Source of the DNA: Streptomyces flaveus
Lineage (GTDB): Bacteria; Actinomycetota; Actinomycetes; Streptomycetales; Streptomycetaceae
Assembly: GCF_014647675.1 (NCBI RefSeq)
Contig: NZ_BMPQ01000009.1
Coordinates: 1-64,000, forward strand
DNA: 64,000 bases
Reading direction: 5' to 3'
Positions 50,514-58,895 of the stretch are shown here, one piece after another; within the stretch, counting starts at the first letter, position 1, and the number at the start of each line of letters is the position of its first letter. The notes below the pieces were generated by a model. The model ran no database searches. It was given only the letters and a program-made list of their open reading frames with translations, and had not been told where the DNA came from. The translations under genes and the position numbers were made by a program.

Positions 50514-50954
50514 ATGGCTGAGTTCGTGAGGGAAGTCATGACGCCAGGCGTCGTCACGGTCCGTCCGGACGCCTCGCTCGTCGAAGCGGCGCAACTCATG
50601 CGCGCCCATGACATCGGCGATGTCCTGGTGTCCGGGGAGCACAGCGTCCTCGGGGTCCTGACGGACCGTGACATCGCGCTGCGCGCGGTCGCGGACGGCG
50701 TCGACCCGCTGACGGTGAGCGCCCATGCCGTGTGCACGCCCAACCCTGTGGTGGTCGGCCCGGAGGACGCGGTCTCGGCCGCGGTCGAGCTGATGCGCGA
50801 GCACGCCATACGCCGCCTGCCGGTCGTCGAGGACGGCCACACGGTCGGCATGGTCAGCCTGGGCGACCTGGCCGTCTCCGAGGACCCCGGCTCGGCTCTG
50901 GCGGAGATCAGCCGCGCCGCGCCGGAGGACTCGCCGGGCAGCATCATCCGGTGA
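50514..50954 (+). CDS. two-CBS-domain protein
   Basis: A 146-residue protein containing a pair of CBS motifs (about 7-60, VREVMTPGVVTVRPDASLVEAAQLMRAHDIGDVLV; about 72-125, AVCTPNPVVVGPEDAVSAAVELMREHAIRRLPVV). The pair forms one Bateman module that binds adenosine nucleotides. No effector domain is attached. The ATG at 50514 follows AGGAAAGG. It probably acts as an energy-state sensor for an unidentified partner in the stress island. Confidence 0.9.
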   Translation: MAEFVREVMTPGVVTVRPDASLVEAAQLMRAHDIGDVLVSGEHSVLGVLTDRDIALRAVADGVDPLTVSAHAVCTPNPVVVGPEDAVSAAVELMREHAIRRLPVVEDGHTVGMVSLGDLAVSEDPGSALAEISRAAPEDSPGSIIR

Positions 50955-51068
50955 ACGCGCGGGAGGAACGGCGGCCCGTGCCGGAAAGGGAAGGGACGAG
51001 CCGCCGAGAAAGGACGCGTCGAGAGAACCGTCGACAGACGACGTGTCGAGAGAGGACGTGGAGAACTG

Positions 51069-51608
51069 ATGCGTATCGCGTTTCTGATGGCGCCGGAGGG
51101 CGTCGAGCAGATCGAACTCACCGACCCCTGGCAGGCCGTGGTCGACTCGGGTGACGAACCCGTCCTGGTGTCCACGAAGCCCGGTCAGATCCAGGCGTTC
51201 CACCATCTCGACAAGGCCGATGTGTTCCCCGTGCAGGAGGTCGTGTCCGAGACGTCCGCGGGTTCCTTCGACGGCATGGTGCTGCCGGGTGGCGTGGCCA
51301 ACCCGGACGCGCTGCGCATGGACGGGCAGGCCGTGTCGTTCGTACGGGACTTCTTCGAGCAGGGCCGGCCGGTCGCCGCGATCTGCCATGCCCCGTGGAC
51401 GCTCGTCGAGGCGGACGTGGTCCGCGGTCGCACCCTGACCTCGTGGCCGAGTCTGCGTACGGACATCCGCAACGCGGGCGGCACCTGGGTCGACGAGCAG
51501 GTCCAGGTCTGTGAGGCCGCGCCGTCGACGCTCGTCACCAGCCGCAAGCCGGACGATCTGAAGGTGTTCTGCGAGGCGTTCCTGGAGGAGTTCGCCAAGC
51601 GCCGCTGA
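51069..51608 (+). CDS. PfpI/DJ-1-family deglycase
   Basis: A 179-residue type 1 glutamine amidotransferase-like protein of the DJ-1/PfpI superfamily. The nucleophile elbow AAICHAPWTLVEADVVRGR (Cys about 105, His 106) and the Glu in GVEQIELTDP (residue about 13-15) complete the active site. These proteins repair glycated proteins or act as general stress proteins (YraA-like). The ATG at 51069 follows GAGAACTG at a modest site. The preceding 110 bases contain purine-rich direct repeats. Confidence 0.92.
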   Translation: MRIAFLMAPEGVEQIELTDPWQAVVDSGDEPVLVSTKPGQIQAFHHLDKADVFPVQEVVSETSAGSFDGMVLPGGVANPDALRMDGQAVSFVRDFFEQGRPVAAICHAPWTLVEADVVRGRTLTSWPSLRTDIRNAGGTWVDEQVQVCEAAPSTLVTSRKPDDLKVFCEAFLEEFAKRR

Positions 51609-51669
51609 GTTGCCGGCTTACTCAGCTACTGACCTGCTGACCTGGGAAGCCGGAGGCGCGGGGCGCTGC

Positions 51670-51909
51670 TCACGCCCCGCCCGGCCGCCGTTCCCGTTCC
51701 CGCGCGCCTTCCCGTGTCCGGCCCGGGGCCACAGGGCGGCGCGGGTTCCGGCGCAGATACTCGCCCTCCAGCTGCGCCATCCGCTCGTTGTGGACGCGCA
51801 GCGCGTCGTTCGAGCCGTGCAGCAGCGTGTCGTGGCGTGTGCGGTGGATCGTCTCCAGCTCTTTCATCAGCTGCTGGTCGTCCAGAAGCCCCGGGTCGAC
51901 TCCGTTCAT
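51670..51909 (-). CDS. DUF6158-family small protein
   Basis: A 79-residue soluble helical protein, VDPGLLDDQQLMKELETIHRTRHDTLLHGSNDALRVHNERMAQLEGEYLRRNP, which fits DUF6158. The function is unknown. The ATG at 51909 lies about 40 bases downstream of a minus-strand SigB-type promoter (51949-51972) whose -10 is shared with the divergent promoter of the Vms1-like gene. Confidence 0.7.
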   Translation of the reverse strand: MNGVDPGLLDDQQLMKELETIHRTRHDTLLHGSNDALRVHNERMAQLEGEYLRRNPRRPVAPGRTREGARERERRPGGA

Positions 51910-51927
51910 GGCGGTACCCCGATCGTC

Positions 51928-51952
51928 GTGTTCCTTCGGAGCGTCCGGGTAC
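51928..51952 (+). promoter_or_regulatory. sigma-B-type promoter of the Vms1-like gene
   Basis: GTGT (51928-51931), 15 bases, GGGTAC (51947-51952). It has identical elements and spacing to the promoter at 49909. Confidence 0.75.
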
Positions 51953-51972
51953 CCGCCCGGCAAGCAATATCC
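51949..51972 (-). promoter_or_regulatory. sigma-B-type promoter of the DUF6158 gene
   Basis: On the minus strand GGAT (51972-51969), 14 bases, GGGTAC (51954-51949). Its -10 overlaps that of the plus-strand promoter because GGGTACCC (51947-51954) is palindromic. Confidence 0.65.
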
Positions 51973-51999
51973 CGACCTAGCGGCATCCGGGAGGAAGCC

Positions 52000-53139
52000 A
52001 TGGATCTCGCCTTTCTGCGTCCACTGTACGAACACCCGGGACCCTGGGCCTCCGTGTATTTCGGCACCTCCCAGCACACGGAGAGCACCCCTCACGAACG
52101 GTCACTGACGGCACAGGCGGCATCCAGGCAGCTCGCGGACCAGGGCGCGGACGAGGCCACGTGCCAGGCCGTGCGGTCCGCGCTGGAAGAGCTGCGGCAC
52201 TCCACGGAACCGCATGGCCGGGCCCTGTTCGCCACCGGCGGCGAAGTCGTCCTCGACCCCGCGCTGGCCGCGCCCCCGCCGGGGGGACTGTCCGTCACCT
52301 GGTCGGCGCTCCCGCACACCGCGCCGCTGCTCGATCTGCTCGGTGAGGACCCGGTCTGTGTGGTGGCGTACGTCGACCGGCGGGGCGCCGACTTCGAGCT
52401 GCGCTCCGCGCTGGGCAGCCGGGAGGCGGGCTCGGTGACCGGGCGGCAGTGGCCCCTGCACCGTACGAGCACGGTCGACTGGTCGGAGCGGCACTTCCAG
52501 CTCAGGGTGGAGAACACCTGGGAGCACAACGCCGCGGAGATCGCCGACGCGCTCGCCGTGTGCCAGGAGGAGACCCGCGCCGACCTGCTGATCCTCGTCG
52601 GCGACGACCGCGAGCGGCGGGCCGTGCGCGAGCGGCTGCCGCAGCGGCTGCAGGACCGCACGATGGAGGCACCGCACGGGCCCGGCAGCAGGCTGCTCGA
52701 CGAGGACGTGGAGCGGATCCGCGCGGAGCATGTGCGGCGCAGGGCGGCCGAGGACCTGGAACGGTTCATGGCTGCCCGGGCGCCGGACGCGGACGGGAAC
52801 GTCGGCGCCGTCGAGGGCGTACCCGCGGTGATCGAGGCGGCCCAGGAGCACCGGATCGACGAGTTGCTGATCATCCCGGAGGGGCCTGACACGCATCGTG
52901 AGGTGTGGGTCGGCGAGGCCCCCGACCAGCTGGCGGTGCGGCGTACGGACACGAAGACGCTGGGCGAGCCGCGCCCGTGGTCGGCACGGGCGGACGACGC
53001 GCTGCTGCGGTCCGTCATCGCGTCGGGCGCCCCGGCGCTGTCGCTGTCGCCCGCCGTGCCCGAGGCCGGGCCGCAGACGGCTCCGGTGGGGGGCCTGGGC
53101 GCGCTGCTCCGCTGGACCGAACCCCCGCAGACCAGGTGA
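52000..53139 (+). CDS. Vms1/Ankzf1-type (baeRF family) peptidyl-tRNA hydrolase-like protein
   Basis: A 379-residue protein of the Rv2629/baeRF2 group, related to eukaryotic release factor 1 and Vms1. The N-terminal AFLRPLYEHPGPWASVYFGTS, the central VCVVAYVDRRGADFELRSALG and AADLLILVGDDRERRAVRERLPQ segments are characteristic. The C-terminal part (EAAQEHRIDELLIIPEG) is the usual third domain. Members are thought to act on stalled ribosomes; the catalytic residue cannot be confirmed from sequence alone. The ATG at 52000 follows GGGAGG. It has a textbook SigB-type promoter. Confidence 0.82.
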   Translation: MDLAFLRPLYEHPGPWASVYFGTSQHTESTPHERSLTAQAASRQLADQGADEATCQAVRSALEELRHSTEPHGRALFATGGEVVLDPALAAPPPGGLSVTWSALPHTAPLLDLLGEDPVCVVAYVDRRGADFELRSALGSREAGSVTGRQWPLHRTSTVDWSERHFQLRVENTWEHNAAEIADALAVCQEETRADLLILVGDDRERRAVRERLPQRLQDRTMEAPHGPGSRLLDEDVERIRAEHVRRRAAEDLERFMAARAPDADGNVGAVEGVPAVIEAAQEHRIDELLIIPEGPDTHREVWVGEAPDQLAVRRTDTKTLGEPRPWSARADDALLRSVIASGAPALSLSPAVPEAGPQTAPVGGLGALLRWTEPPQTR

Positions 53140-53186
53140 CCAGGCCGTAGCCCTGGTGCATACGGCGGTGGATACGGCCCTGTCGG

Positions 53187-54806
53187 CTACCGGGCGCGTT
53201 CCACTCGCCGCTCGTCCCACACCGGCTCCGTCGTCTCGCGTACCTTCCCGTCGCTGCCGAACACCAGGTAGCGGTCGAAGGAGCGGGCGAACCAGCGGTC
53301 GTGGGTGACGGCCAGGACCGTGCCCTGGTACGCCTCAAGACCTTCCTGTAGCGCCTCGGCCGACTCCAGGTCGAGGTTGTCGGTGGGCTCGTCGAGGAGC
53401 AGGGCCGTGGACCCCTCCAGCTCCAGCAGGAGGATCTGGAAGCGGGCCTGCTGACCGCCGGACAGCCGGTCGAAGCGCTGCTCGGCCTGGGCGGTCAGTT
53501 CGTAGCGCCGCAGCCTGGACATCGCGGCGCCGCGGTCCTGCGCGTGCTCGGTCCACAGGATGTCGAGCAGCTTGCGCCCTTCCAGTTCGGGGTGGGCGTG
53601 CGTCTGCGCGAAGTGGCCGGGCACGACGCGCGCGCCGAGTTTCCACGCCCCCGTGTGCGCCACCCCGCCGCCCGCGAGCAGCCGCAGGAAGTGCGACTTG
53701 CCGGAGCCGTTGGAGCCGAGCACGGCGACCCGCTCGCCGTAGAAGACCTCCAGGTCGAAGGGCTGCATCAGGCCGGTGAGTTCAAGCCCCTCGCAGGTGA
53801 TGGCCCTGACGCCGGTACGCCCGCCGTGCAGGCGCATCGTGATGTCCTGCTCGCGCGGCGGCTCCGGCGGCGGGCCCGCCTCCTCGAACTTGCGCAGCCT
53901 GGTCTGCGCGGCCTGATAGCGCGAGGCCAGCTCATGGCTGATCGAGGCCGCCTGACGCAGATTCAGCACCAACTTCTTCAGCTGGGCGTGCTTCTCGTCC
54001 CAGCGCCTGCGCAACTCCTCGAAGCGCGCGAAGCGTTCACGCCGCGCCTCGTGGTACGTCGCGAAACCGCCACCGTGCACCCAGGCGTCGGCGCCCGCGG
54101 GTCCCGGCTCCACGCTCACGATCTTCTCGGCGGCGCGGGCCAGCAGTTCCCGGTCGTGGGACACGAACAGGACGGTCTTGCGCGTCTCCTTCAGCCGCTC
54201 CTCCAGCCAGCGCTTTCCGGGCACGTCGAGATAGTTGTCCGGCTCGTCGAGCAGCAGCACCTCGTCGCCGCCACGCAGCAGCGCCTCAAGGACGAGCCGC
54301 TTCTGCTCACCGCCGGAGAGCGTGCGCACCTCGCGGAACTGCGCCTTGTCGTACGGCACGCCGAGCGCGGCCATCGTGCAGATGTCCCACAGCGTCTCGG
54401 CCTCGTAGCCCTGGACCTCCGCCCAGTCGGCGAGCGCCTGCGCGTACTGGAGCTGGGCGGCCTCGTCGTCGACGGTCATGATGGCGTGCTCGGCGGCGTC
54501 GACGGCCTGCGCCACCTCGCGGATCCGGGGCGGCGCGACGGAGACGAGCAGTTCGCGCACGGTGGTCTCGTCCCGTACGGAGCCCACGAACTGGCGCATC
54601 ACCCCGAGCCCTCCGCTGACCGTGACGGTGCCGCCGTGTGGCTTCAGCTCCCCCGAGATCAGCCGCAACAGGGTTGTCTTCCCCGCGCCGTTGGGCCCGA
54701 CCAGTGCGACCACGGCCCCTTCGCCCACCCGGAAGGACACACCGCCGAGGAGCGCCCTCCCGTCGGGCAGGTAGTACTCGAGGTGTGCCGCTTCCAGATG
54801 TCCCAT
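53187..54806 (-). CDS. ABC-F ATPase (ribosome-associated)
   Basis: A 539-residue protein with two ABC nucleotide-binding domains and no membrane domain. Domain 1 has Walker A GPNGAGKTTLL, signature TLSGGEQKRLVLEALL and Walker B LLLDEPDNYLD; domain 2 has GSNGSGKSHFL, RLSGGQQARFQILL and LLLDEPTDNLD. A P-site tRNA interaction linker (about 235-300, RRERFARFEELRRRWDEKHAQLKK) is of usual length. ABC-F factors act on ribosomes, relieving stalling or giving antibiotic protection. The ATG at 54806 lies 79 bases from the divergent PAP2-lipid kinase. Adjacent to the Vms1-like protein, a role in ribosome rescue is plausible. Confidence 0.92.
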   Translation of the reverse strand: MGHLEAAHLEYYLPDGRALLGGVSFRVGEGAVVALVGPNGAGKTTLLRLISGELKPHGGTVTVSGGLGVMRQFVGSVRDETTVRELLVSVAPPRIREVAQAVDAAEHAIMTVDDEAAQLQYAQALADWAEVQGYEAETLWDICTMAALGVPYDKAQFREVRTLSGGEQKRLVLEALLRGGDEVLLLDEPDNYLDVPGKRWLEERLKETRKTVLFVSHDRELLARAAEKIVSVEPGPAGADAWVHGGGFATYHEARRERFARFEELRRRWDEKHAQLKKLVLNLRQAASISHELASRYQAAQTRLRKFEEAGPPPEPPREQDITMRLHGGRTGVRAITCEGLELTGLMQPFDLEVFYGERVAVLGSNGSGKSHFLRLLAGGGVAHTGAWKLGARVVPGHFAQTHAHPELEGRKLLDILWTEHAQDRGAAMSRLRRYELTAQAEQRFDRLSGGQQARFQILLLELEGSTALLLDEPTDNLDLESAEALQEGLEAYQGTVLAVTHDRWFARSFDRYLVFGSDGKVRETTEPVWDERRVERAR

Positions 54807-54885
54807 AGTCGGGCATTGTCCGGGTGGCGGGAGCGGGCGGCAAACGGTTATGCGCGGTCCGGCGCCTGCGGGGTAACCGCAACCT

Positions 54886-56376
54886 ATGACCGCAGATGTA
54901 GACCTCACCGTCCCGGAACCCGGCCACGGCCTGCGCGACCGGCTGCTGGCCCTGGACTGCCGTCTCTTCGACTCCGTGGCGGCCCGGCACTGGCCCGGCG
55001 CCGACCGCGTTCTGCCCAGGCTCAGCCGCAGCGCCAACCATGGCGTGCTGTGGTTCGCCACGGCTGCCGCCCTGGCCGCGACGCGTTCGCCCAAGGCGCG
55101 CCGTGCCGCCGCCCGGGGTGTCGCCTCGCTGGCCGTGGCATCGGCGACCATCAACACGCTCGGCAAGCGCTCGGTGCGCCGGCCGCGTCCGCTGCTGCAC
55201 GCGGTACCGCTGATCCGTCAGCTGGAGCGGCAGCCCATCACCACCTCGTTCCCCTCGGGGCACTCGGCATCGGCGGCGGCCTTCGCCACAGGCGTCGCCC
55301 TGGAGTCCCGGACCCTCGGTGCGGCCGTCGCCCCGGTCGCCGCCGCGGTGGCCCTCTCCCGGGTCTACACGGGCGTCCACTTCCCGAGCGACGTCCTCGC
55401 GGGCGCGGCACTCGGCGCTGGCGCCGCCTATGCCGTACGCGGCATTGTGCCGACCCGCGACCAACTGCCGCCGCCGGGCCGCCCACGCGTGGACGCGCCC
55501 GCCCTCCCCGAGGGCGAGGGCCTCGTGCTCGTCGCGAACAAGGGGGCGGGCACCCCGGAGCGCGTACGTCAGCTGCACGATGCGCTGCCGCAGGCCGAGG
55601 TCGTCGAGTGCGAAGCGGCCGAGCTGCGGGCCGAGTTGGAGAAGGCGGCGGCGCGGGCCGTGGTCCTTGGCGTGTGCGGCGGCGACGGCACGGTGAACGC
55701 GGCGGCCGAGGTGGCCGTGCGCCACAACCTGCCGCTCGCGGTGCTGCCCGGCGGAACGCTCAACCACTTCGCACACGACCTGGGCGTGGAGGACGTACGC
55801 GATCTGTGCCAGGCCCTCGAGCACGGCGACGCGGTACGCGTGGACGTGGGCTACTTCAAGGCGGGCGACGTCGACGGCTGCTTCCTCAACACCTGCAGCC
55901 TGGGTGTCTATCCCGAACTGGTGCGGGAACGGGACCACTGGTCGCCACGGATCGGCGGCTGGCCCGCCGGGGTGCTCGCGGCGCTTCGTGTGCTGCGGGC
56001 CGACCGGCATCCGCTGCGGACCGAGATCGGCGGCAGGGAAAGGCCGTTGTGGCTGCTGTTCGCCGGCAACGGCATGTACCACCGCATGGGCCCGATCCCC
56101 GGCCGCCGCTACGACCTCGCGGACGGCCGGCTGGACGTACGGGTCGTGCACGGGGGCCGCAAACCCGCCGTCCGGCTGCTCGCCGCGGCCGTCGCGGGAC
56201 CGCTGACCCGCTCCCCCGTCCACGCGGCGGTACGGGTCAGCGGACTCCGGGTGGACGGCGTCGCACCCGGCACGCTTCTGGCGTACGACGGTGAAGTGAC
56301 CGAGGTGGAGGGCAAGTTGACGCTGGAGAAGCTGCCGGAGGCGCTGACGGTGTACCGGCCGCTCGGCCACCGATGA
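54886..56376 (+). CDS. PAP2 phosphatase-diacylglycerol kinase fusion
   Basis: A 496-residue bifunctional lipid enzyme. The N-terminal PAP2 domain (about 20-190) shows the phosphatase triad KRSVRRPRP, PSGHSASAAAF and SRVYTGVHFPSDVLAG. The C-terminal half (about 210-490) is a diacylglycerol/LCB kinase: GVCGGDGTVNAAAEVA, LPGGTLNHFAHDLGV, and the SLGVYPELV, GNGMYHRMGP and YDGEV segments. Together they could interconvert phosphatidate-like lipids and diacylglycerol in the membrane. Such fusions occur in actinomycetes. Divergent from ABC-F. Confidence 0.92.
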   Translation: MTADVDLTVPEPGHGLRDRLLALDCRLFDSVAARHWPGADRVLPRLSRSANHGVLWFATAAALAATRSPKARRAAARGVASLAVASATINTLGKRSVRRPRPLLHAVPLIRQLERQPITTSFPSGHSASAAAFATGVALESRTLGAAVAPVAAAVALSRVYTGVHFPSDVLAGAALGAGAAYAVRGIVPTRDQLPPPGRPRVDAPALPEGEGLVLVANKGAGTPERVRQLHDALPQAEVVECEAAELRAELEKAAARAVVLGVCGGDGTVNAAAEVAVRHNLPLAVLPGGTLNHFAHDLGVEDVRDLCQALEHGDAVRVDVGYFKAGDVDGCFLNTCSLGVYPELVRERDHWSPRIGGWPAGVLAALRVLRADRHPLRTEIGGRERPLWLLFAGNGMYHRMGPIPGRRYDLADGRLDVRVVHGGRKPAVRLLAAAVAGPLTRSPVHAAVRVSGLRVDGVAPGTLLAYDGEVTEVEGKLTLEKLPEALTVYRPLGHR

Positions 56377-56497
56377 TCACCCAGTAGGCGTCAGCCCTTC
56401 TGTCCGTATCGCAAGACGCGGGTCTCATTATTCGACATGGCGGCGTACGGTGACCCCACGGGTACCGCTCACGGGTACCGCCACGGAAGGGGACGCC

Positions 56498-57313
56498 ATG
56501 TCGAAGGAGACCGCCGTCTACACCCACGGACACCACGAGTCCGTGCTGCGCTCGCACACCTGGCGCACGGCCGCCAACTCGGCGGCATACCTCCTTGGTT
56601 CACTGAAACCCCACATGACGATCCTGGACATCGGCTGCGGCCCCGGCACCATCACCGCCGACCTGGCGCAACTGGTGCCGGACGGCCGGGTCACCGGCGT
56701 CGACCAGGCGCCGGGCATCCTGGACCAGGCGCGGGCCACGGCCGCCGAACGGGGCCTGACGAACGTCGAGTTCGGGGTCGCGGACGTCCACGCGCTGGAC
56801 TACCCGGACGGCTCCTTCGACGTCGTCCACGCGCATCAGGTGCTGCAACACGTGGGAGATCCGGTGCGGGCGTTGCGCGAGATGTACCGGGTCACCAAGC
56901 CCGGCGGCATCGTCGCCGCGCGCGACGGGGACTACTCGGGGATGGTCTGGTATCCGCGGATGCCCGGCATGGACGACTGGCTGGACCTGTATCTGCGGGT
57001 GGCCCGCGCCAACGGCGGTGAGCCGGACGCCGGGCGGCGTCTCAAGTCCTGGGCGCTGCAAGCCGGTTTCACCGACATCGCCTCCTCCTCCAGCAACTGG
57101 TGCTTCGCCACCGCCGAGGAGCGTGCCTGGTGGAGCGGCCTGTGGGCGGACCGCACGCTCGCATCGGCGTACGCGGAGCGCGCCACGCAGGGCGGCCATG
57201 CGACGGAGGACCAACTGCGGGCGGTGTCCGAGGCGTGGCGGGAATGGGGGCAGCAGGAGGACGCGTGGTTCTCCTGCCTGCACGGAGAAATCCTCTGCCG
57301 AAAGCCGGCCTGA
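56498..57313 (+). CDS. class I SAM-dependent methyltransferase
   Basis: A 271-residue methyltransferase. Motif I is LDIGCGPGTITADLAQ (about 45-60), motif II is GVDQAPGIL, post-I is VVHAHQVLQHVGDP and motif III is RVTKPGGIVAARDGDYSG. The N-terminus YTHGHHESVLRSHTWRTAANSAAYLL is characteristic of a UbiE-like actinomycete subfamily. The ATG at 56498 follows GGAAGGGG. Two GGGTAC elements lie upstream but lack matching -35 boxes. Confidence 0.9.
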   Translation: MSKETAVYTHGHHESVLRSHTWRTAANSAAYLLGSLKPHMTILDIGCGPGTITADLAQLVPDGRVTGVDQAPGILDQARATAAERGLTNVEFGVADVHALDYPDGSFDVVHAHQVLQHVGDPVRALREMYRVTKPGGIVAARDGDYSGMVWYPRMPGMDDWLDLYLRVARANGGEPDAGRRLKSWALQAGFTDIASSSSNWCFATAEERAWWSGLWADRTLASAYAERATQGGHATEDQLRAVSEAWREWGQQEDAWFSCLHGEILCRKPA

Positions 57314-57407
57314 AAAGCCGGTCTGAAAAGCCAGCAGGAAAATCCGGTCCGAGCCGGCCTGATTTCTCCAGTTCGGGAAACCCGGACAGCAGGAGGAGGT
57401 TGCAGAC

Positions 57408-57578
57408 ATGGTTCCCATCCTGCTGGTACTGCTGCTGGCACTGATTCTCTTCGGTGCCGGATTCGCGGTGAAAGTGCTCTGGTGGATCGCCCTGATTGTT
57501 CTCGTCGTGTGGCTGCTCGGTTTCCTGATGCGCAGCACCACCACGACAGGCACCAGGTCCCGTTGGTATCGCTGGTAG
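57408..57578 (+). CDS. 56-residue hydrophobic membrane protein
   Basis: Starting MVPILLVLLLALILF, this has two hydrophobic helices (about 2-17 and 21-40, VLWWIALIVLVVWLLGFLM) and a Thr/Arg/Trp-rich tail (TTTTGTRSRWYRW). The ATG at 57408 follows a strong AGGAGGAGG. It matches the small hydrophobic proteins often annotated in streptomycetes near stress genes. The function is unknown. It converges on the gas-vesicle operon, whose last stop is only 12 bases away. Confidence 0.75.
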   Translation: MVPILLVLLLALILFGAGFAVKVLWWIALIVLVVWLLGFLMRSTTTTGTRSRWYRW

Positions 57579-57589
57579 CTATTCGGTAG

Positions 57590-57874
57590 CTATTCCTTCG
57601 GGAGCAGTGGTCCGAGCGGCCCGAGGTCCAGATTGAGGTCCTCGGGCCGCAGTCCGTAGCGATCGCGCAGTTCGGCCATCCGGTCCTCGAGGAGCATCAG
57701 CGTCAGTCCGATCCGCTCCTCCTGGTCCTCCGTCAGCTCACCGGTGTCGAAACGCCGGATCGCCTGCCGCTCCATCAGCTGCCGCAGCAGCTCGACGACG
57801 GTCAGCACGAGCTTGACCAGATCCCGTTCCACGGTGTCCGGATCGAGGTCTAGGCGGTTCCTCCGGTCGGTCAC
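57590..57874 (-). CDS. gvpK: gas vesicle protein GvpK
   Basis: A 94-residue GvpK homologue: LDLDPDTVERDLVKLVLTVVELLRQLMERQAIRRFDTGELTEDQEERIGLTLMLLE is diagnostic. GvpK is needed for gas-vesicle assembly in most systems. Its start overlaps the gvpS stop by four bases (ATGA). It is the last gene of the operon. Confidence 0.92.
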   Translation of the reverse strand: MTDRRNRLDLDPDTVERDLVKLVLTVVELLRQLMERQAIRRFDTGELTEDQEERIGLTLMLLEDRMAELRDRYGLRPEDLNLDLGPLGPLLPKE

Positions 57875-58059
57875 AGCGGCTCCTGCCAGGGCGAGGGGAC
57901 CTGTGCGTTCACCGAGCTGATGAGCGCGTTCAGGTCGATACGTACGAGATCGACGTCCGCGATCCGCAGGGTCAGGTCACCGGTGATGACGACCCCGCCC
58001 GCGAGCAGCCGGTCGAGCAGGTCGACGAGGGCGATCTCCCGGCGTTCGACGACGGTCAT
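57871..58059 (-). CDS. gvpS: gas vesicle protein GvpS (GvpA/J-like)
   Basis: A 62-residue GvpA/GvpJ-family protein: EIALVDLLDRLLAGGVVITGDLTLRIADVDLVRIDLNALISSV has the alpha-beta-beta-alpha core of gas-vesicle shell proteins. In actinomycete clusters this small copy between gvpL and gvpK is called gvpS. The start overlaps gvpL by ATGA. Confidence 0.87.
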   Translation of the reverse strand: MTVVERREIALVDLLDRLLAGGVVITGDLTLRIADVDLVRIDLNALISSVNAQVPSPWQEPL

Positions 58060-58895
58060 GCGCCCTCCTGTCCCGCCGGGCCGCTGAAGGAGTACGCGGC
58101 CCAGGGCCCGGTGAGTTCCACCCGAAGGCCCGGCTCATCGCCTTTCGTACAGTCCACCAGTTCCACGAACTCCTCGGATTCCGCGCGCGGTACGAGATAG
58201 GCGGCGTTGAGCACATTGCGTCCGGAGGCGCGGGAAAGCGCCGGGTTCTGCGGTGCGTGGATTCGGGCGTCCTCCGCGAACCGGGAAAGGGCGTCGTGCA
58301 GTCGGCGCGCGAATTCCTCGGCCTGCTCCCATTTGTCCTCGTGAGCTCTGCGCTGCTGTCGCCGCTGCCGCAGATAGTCGCGCCCCGAGCCGACTTTCAC
58401 GCTTTTCGCGCCGGTGTCCTCGGAAACTTCTGTGGATCCGGAGGCCCCAGAGGACCTCGGGGAATCCGAGGCCTCCGATGCTTCCGAGGACTCCGAGAAT
58501 TCCGCGTAGACCTTCACGCCCCATTCCACCCGCCCCTCGATCCGGTCGAGCGTCCGGCGGAAGGTCTCCTCCTGCGTCTCCATCATCGTGCGTACGCCGC
58601 TGTCGTCCCGGAAGACGGTGGCGAGCCGCAGCGGCAGCGGCGAGGTGACCACGGTGAGCGCGTCGATCACGCTCTGGTGGGCCCGCGCGGTCGCGCTGAG
58701 CCAGTCCAGGTCCTCCAGGTGGGCCTTCAGCGGCTCCTCGGAGAAGTCCTCCTCCGGTACGGCACTGACGATGGCGACCAGTCCGTGATGGGTCAGCTGC
58801 TTGGGCGGCACTCCCGCAACGCCCGTCAGCTGGGAGGGAAGGGTGGTGGAACCAAGAGGGCGGCAGATGGCATACACATAACGCAGACCACTCAT
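58056..58895 (-). CDS. gvpL: gas vesicle protein GvpL
   Basis: A 279-residue GvpL/GvpF-family protein, starting RYVYAICRPLG. The mid-section (SATARAHQSVIDALTVVTSPLPLRLATVFRDDSG) and WGVKVYAEF strand are diagnostic. A Ser/Glu-rich loop (SESSEASEASDSPRSSGASG) is an insertion around residues 145-170. It acts with GvpF as an assembly factor or minor shell component. Its ATG overlaps the gvpJ stop. Confidence 0.9.
   Translation of the reverse strand: MSGLRYVYAICRPLGSTTLPSQLTGVAGVPPKQLTHHGLVAIVSAVPEEDFSEEPLKAHLEDLDWLSATARAHQSVIDALTVVTSPLPLRLATVFRDDSGVRTMMETQEETFRRTLDRIEGRVEWGVKVYAEFSESSEASEASDSPRSSGASGSTEVSEDTGAKSVKVGSGRDYLRQRRQQRRAHEDKWEQAEEFARRLHDALSRFAEDARIHAPQNPALSRASGRNVLNAAYLVPRAESEEFVELVDCTKGDEPGLRVELTGPWAAYSFSGPAGQEGA

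Noticed and set aside
50363..50521. Small open frame starting VISPEEPEKPAEPEE between the DUF2795 and CBS genes
   Set aside because: It is proline/glutamate-rich at first, then arginine-rich, with no ribosome binding site and no family; it also overlaps the CBS promoter and start region.
56455..56478. Two tandem GGGTAC elements before the methyltransferase gene
   Set aside because: Neither has a GNNT at 14-16 bases upstream, so they are not called as sigma-B promoters.
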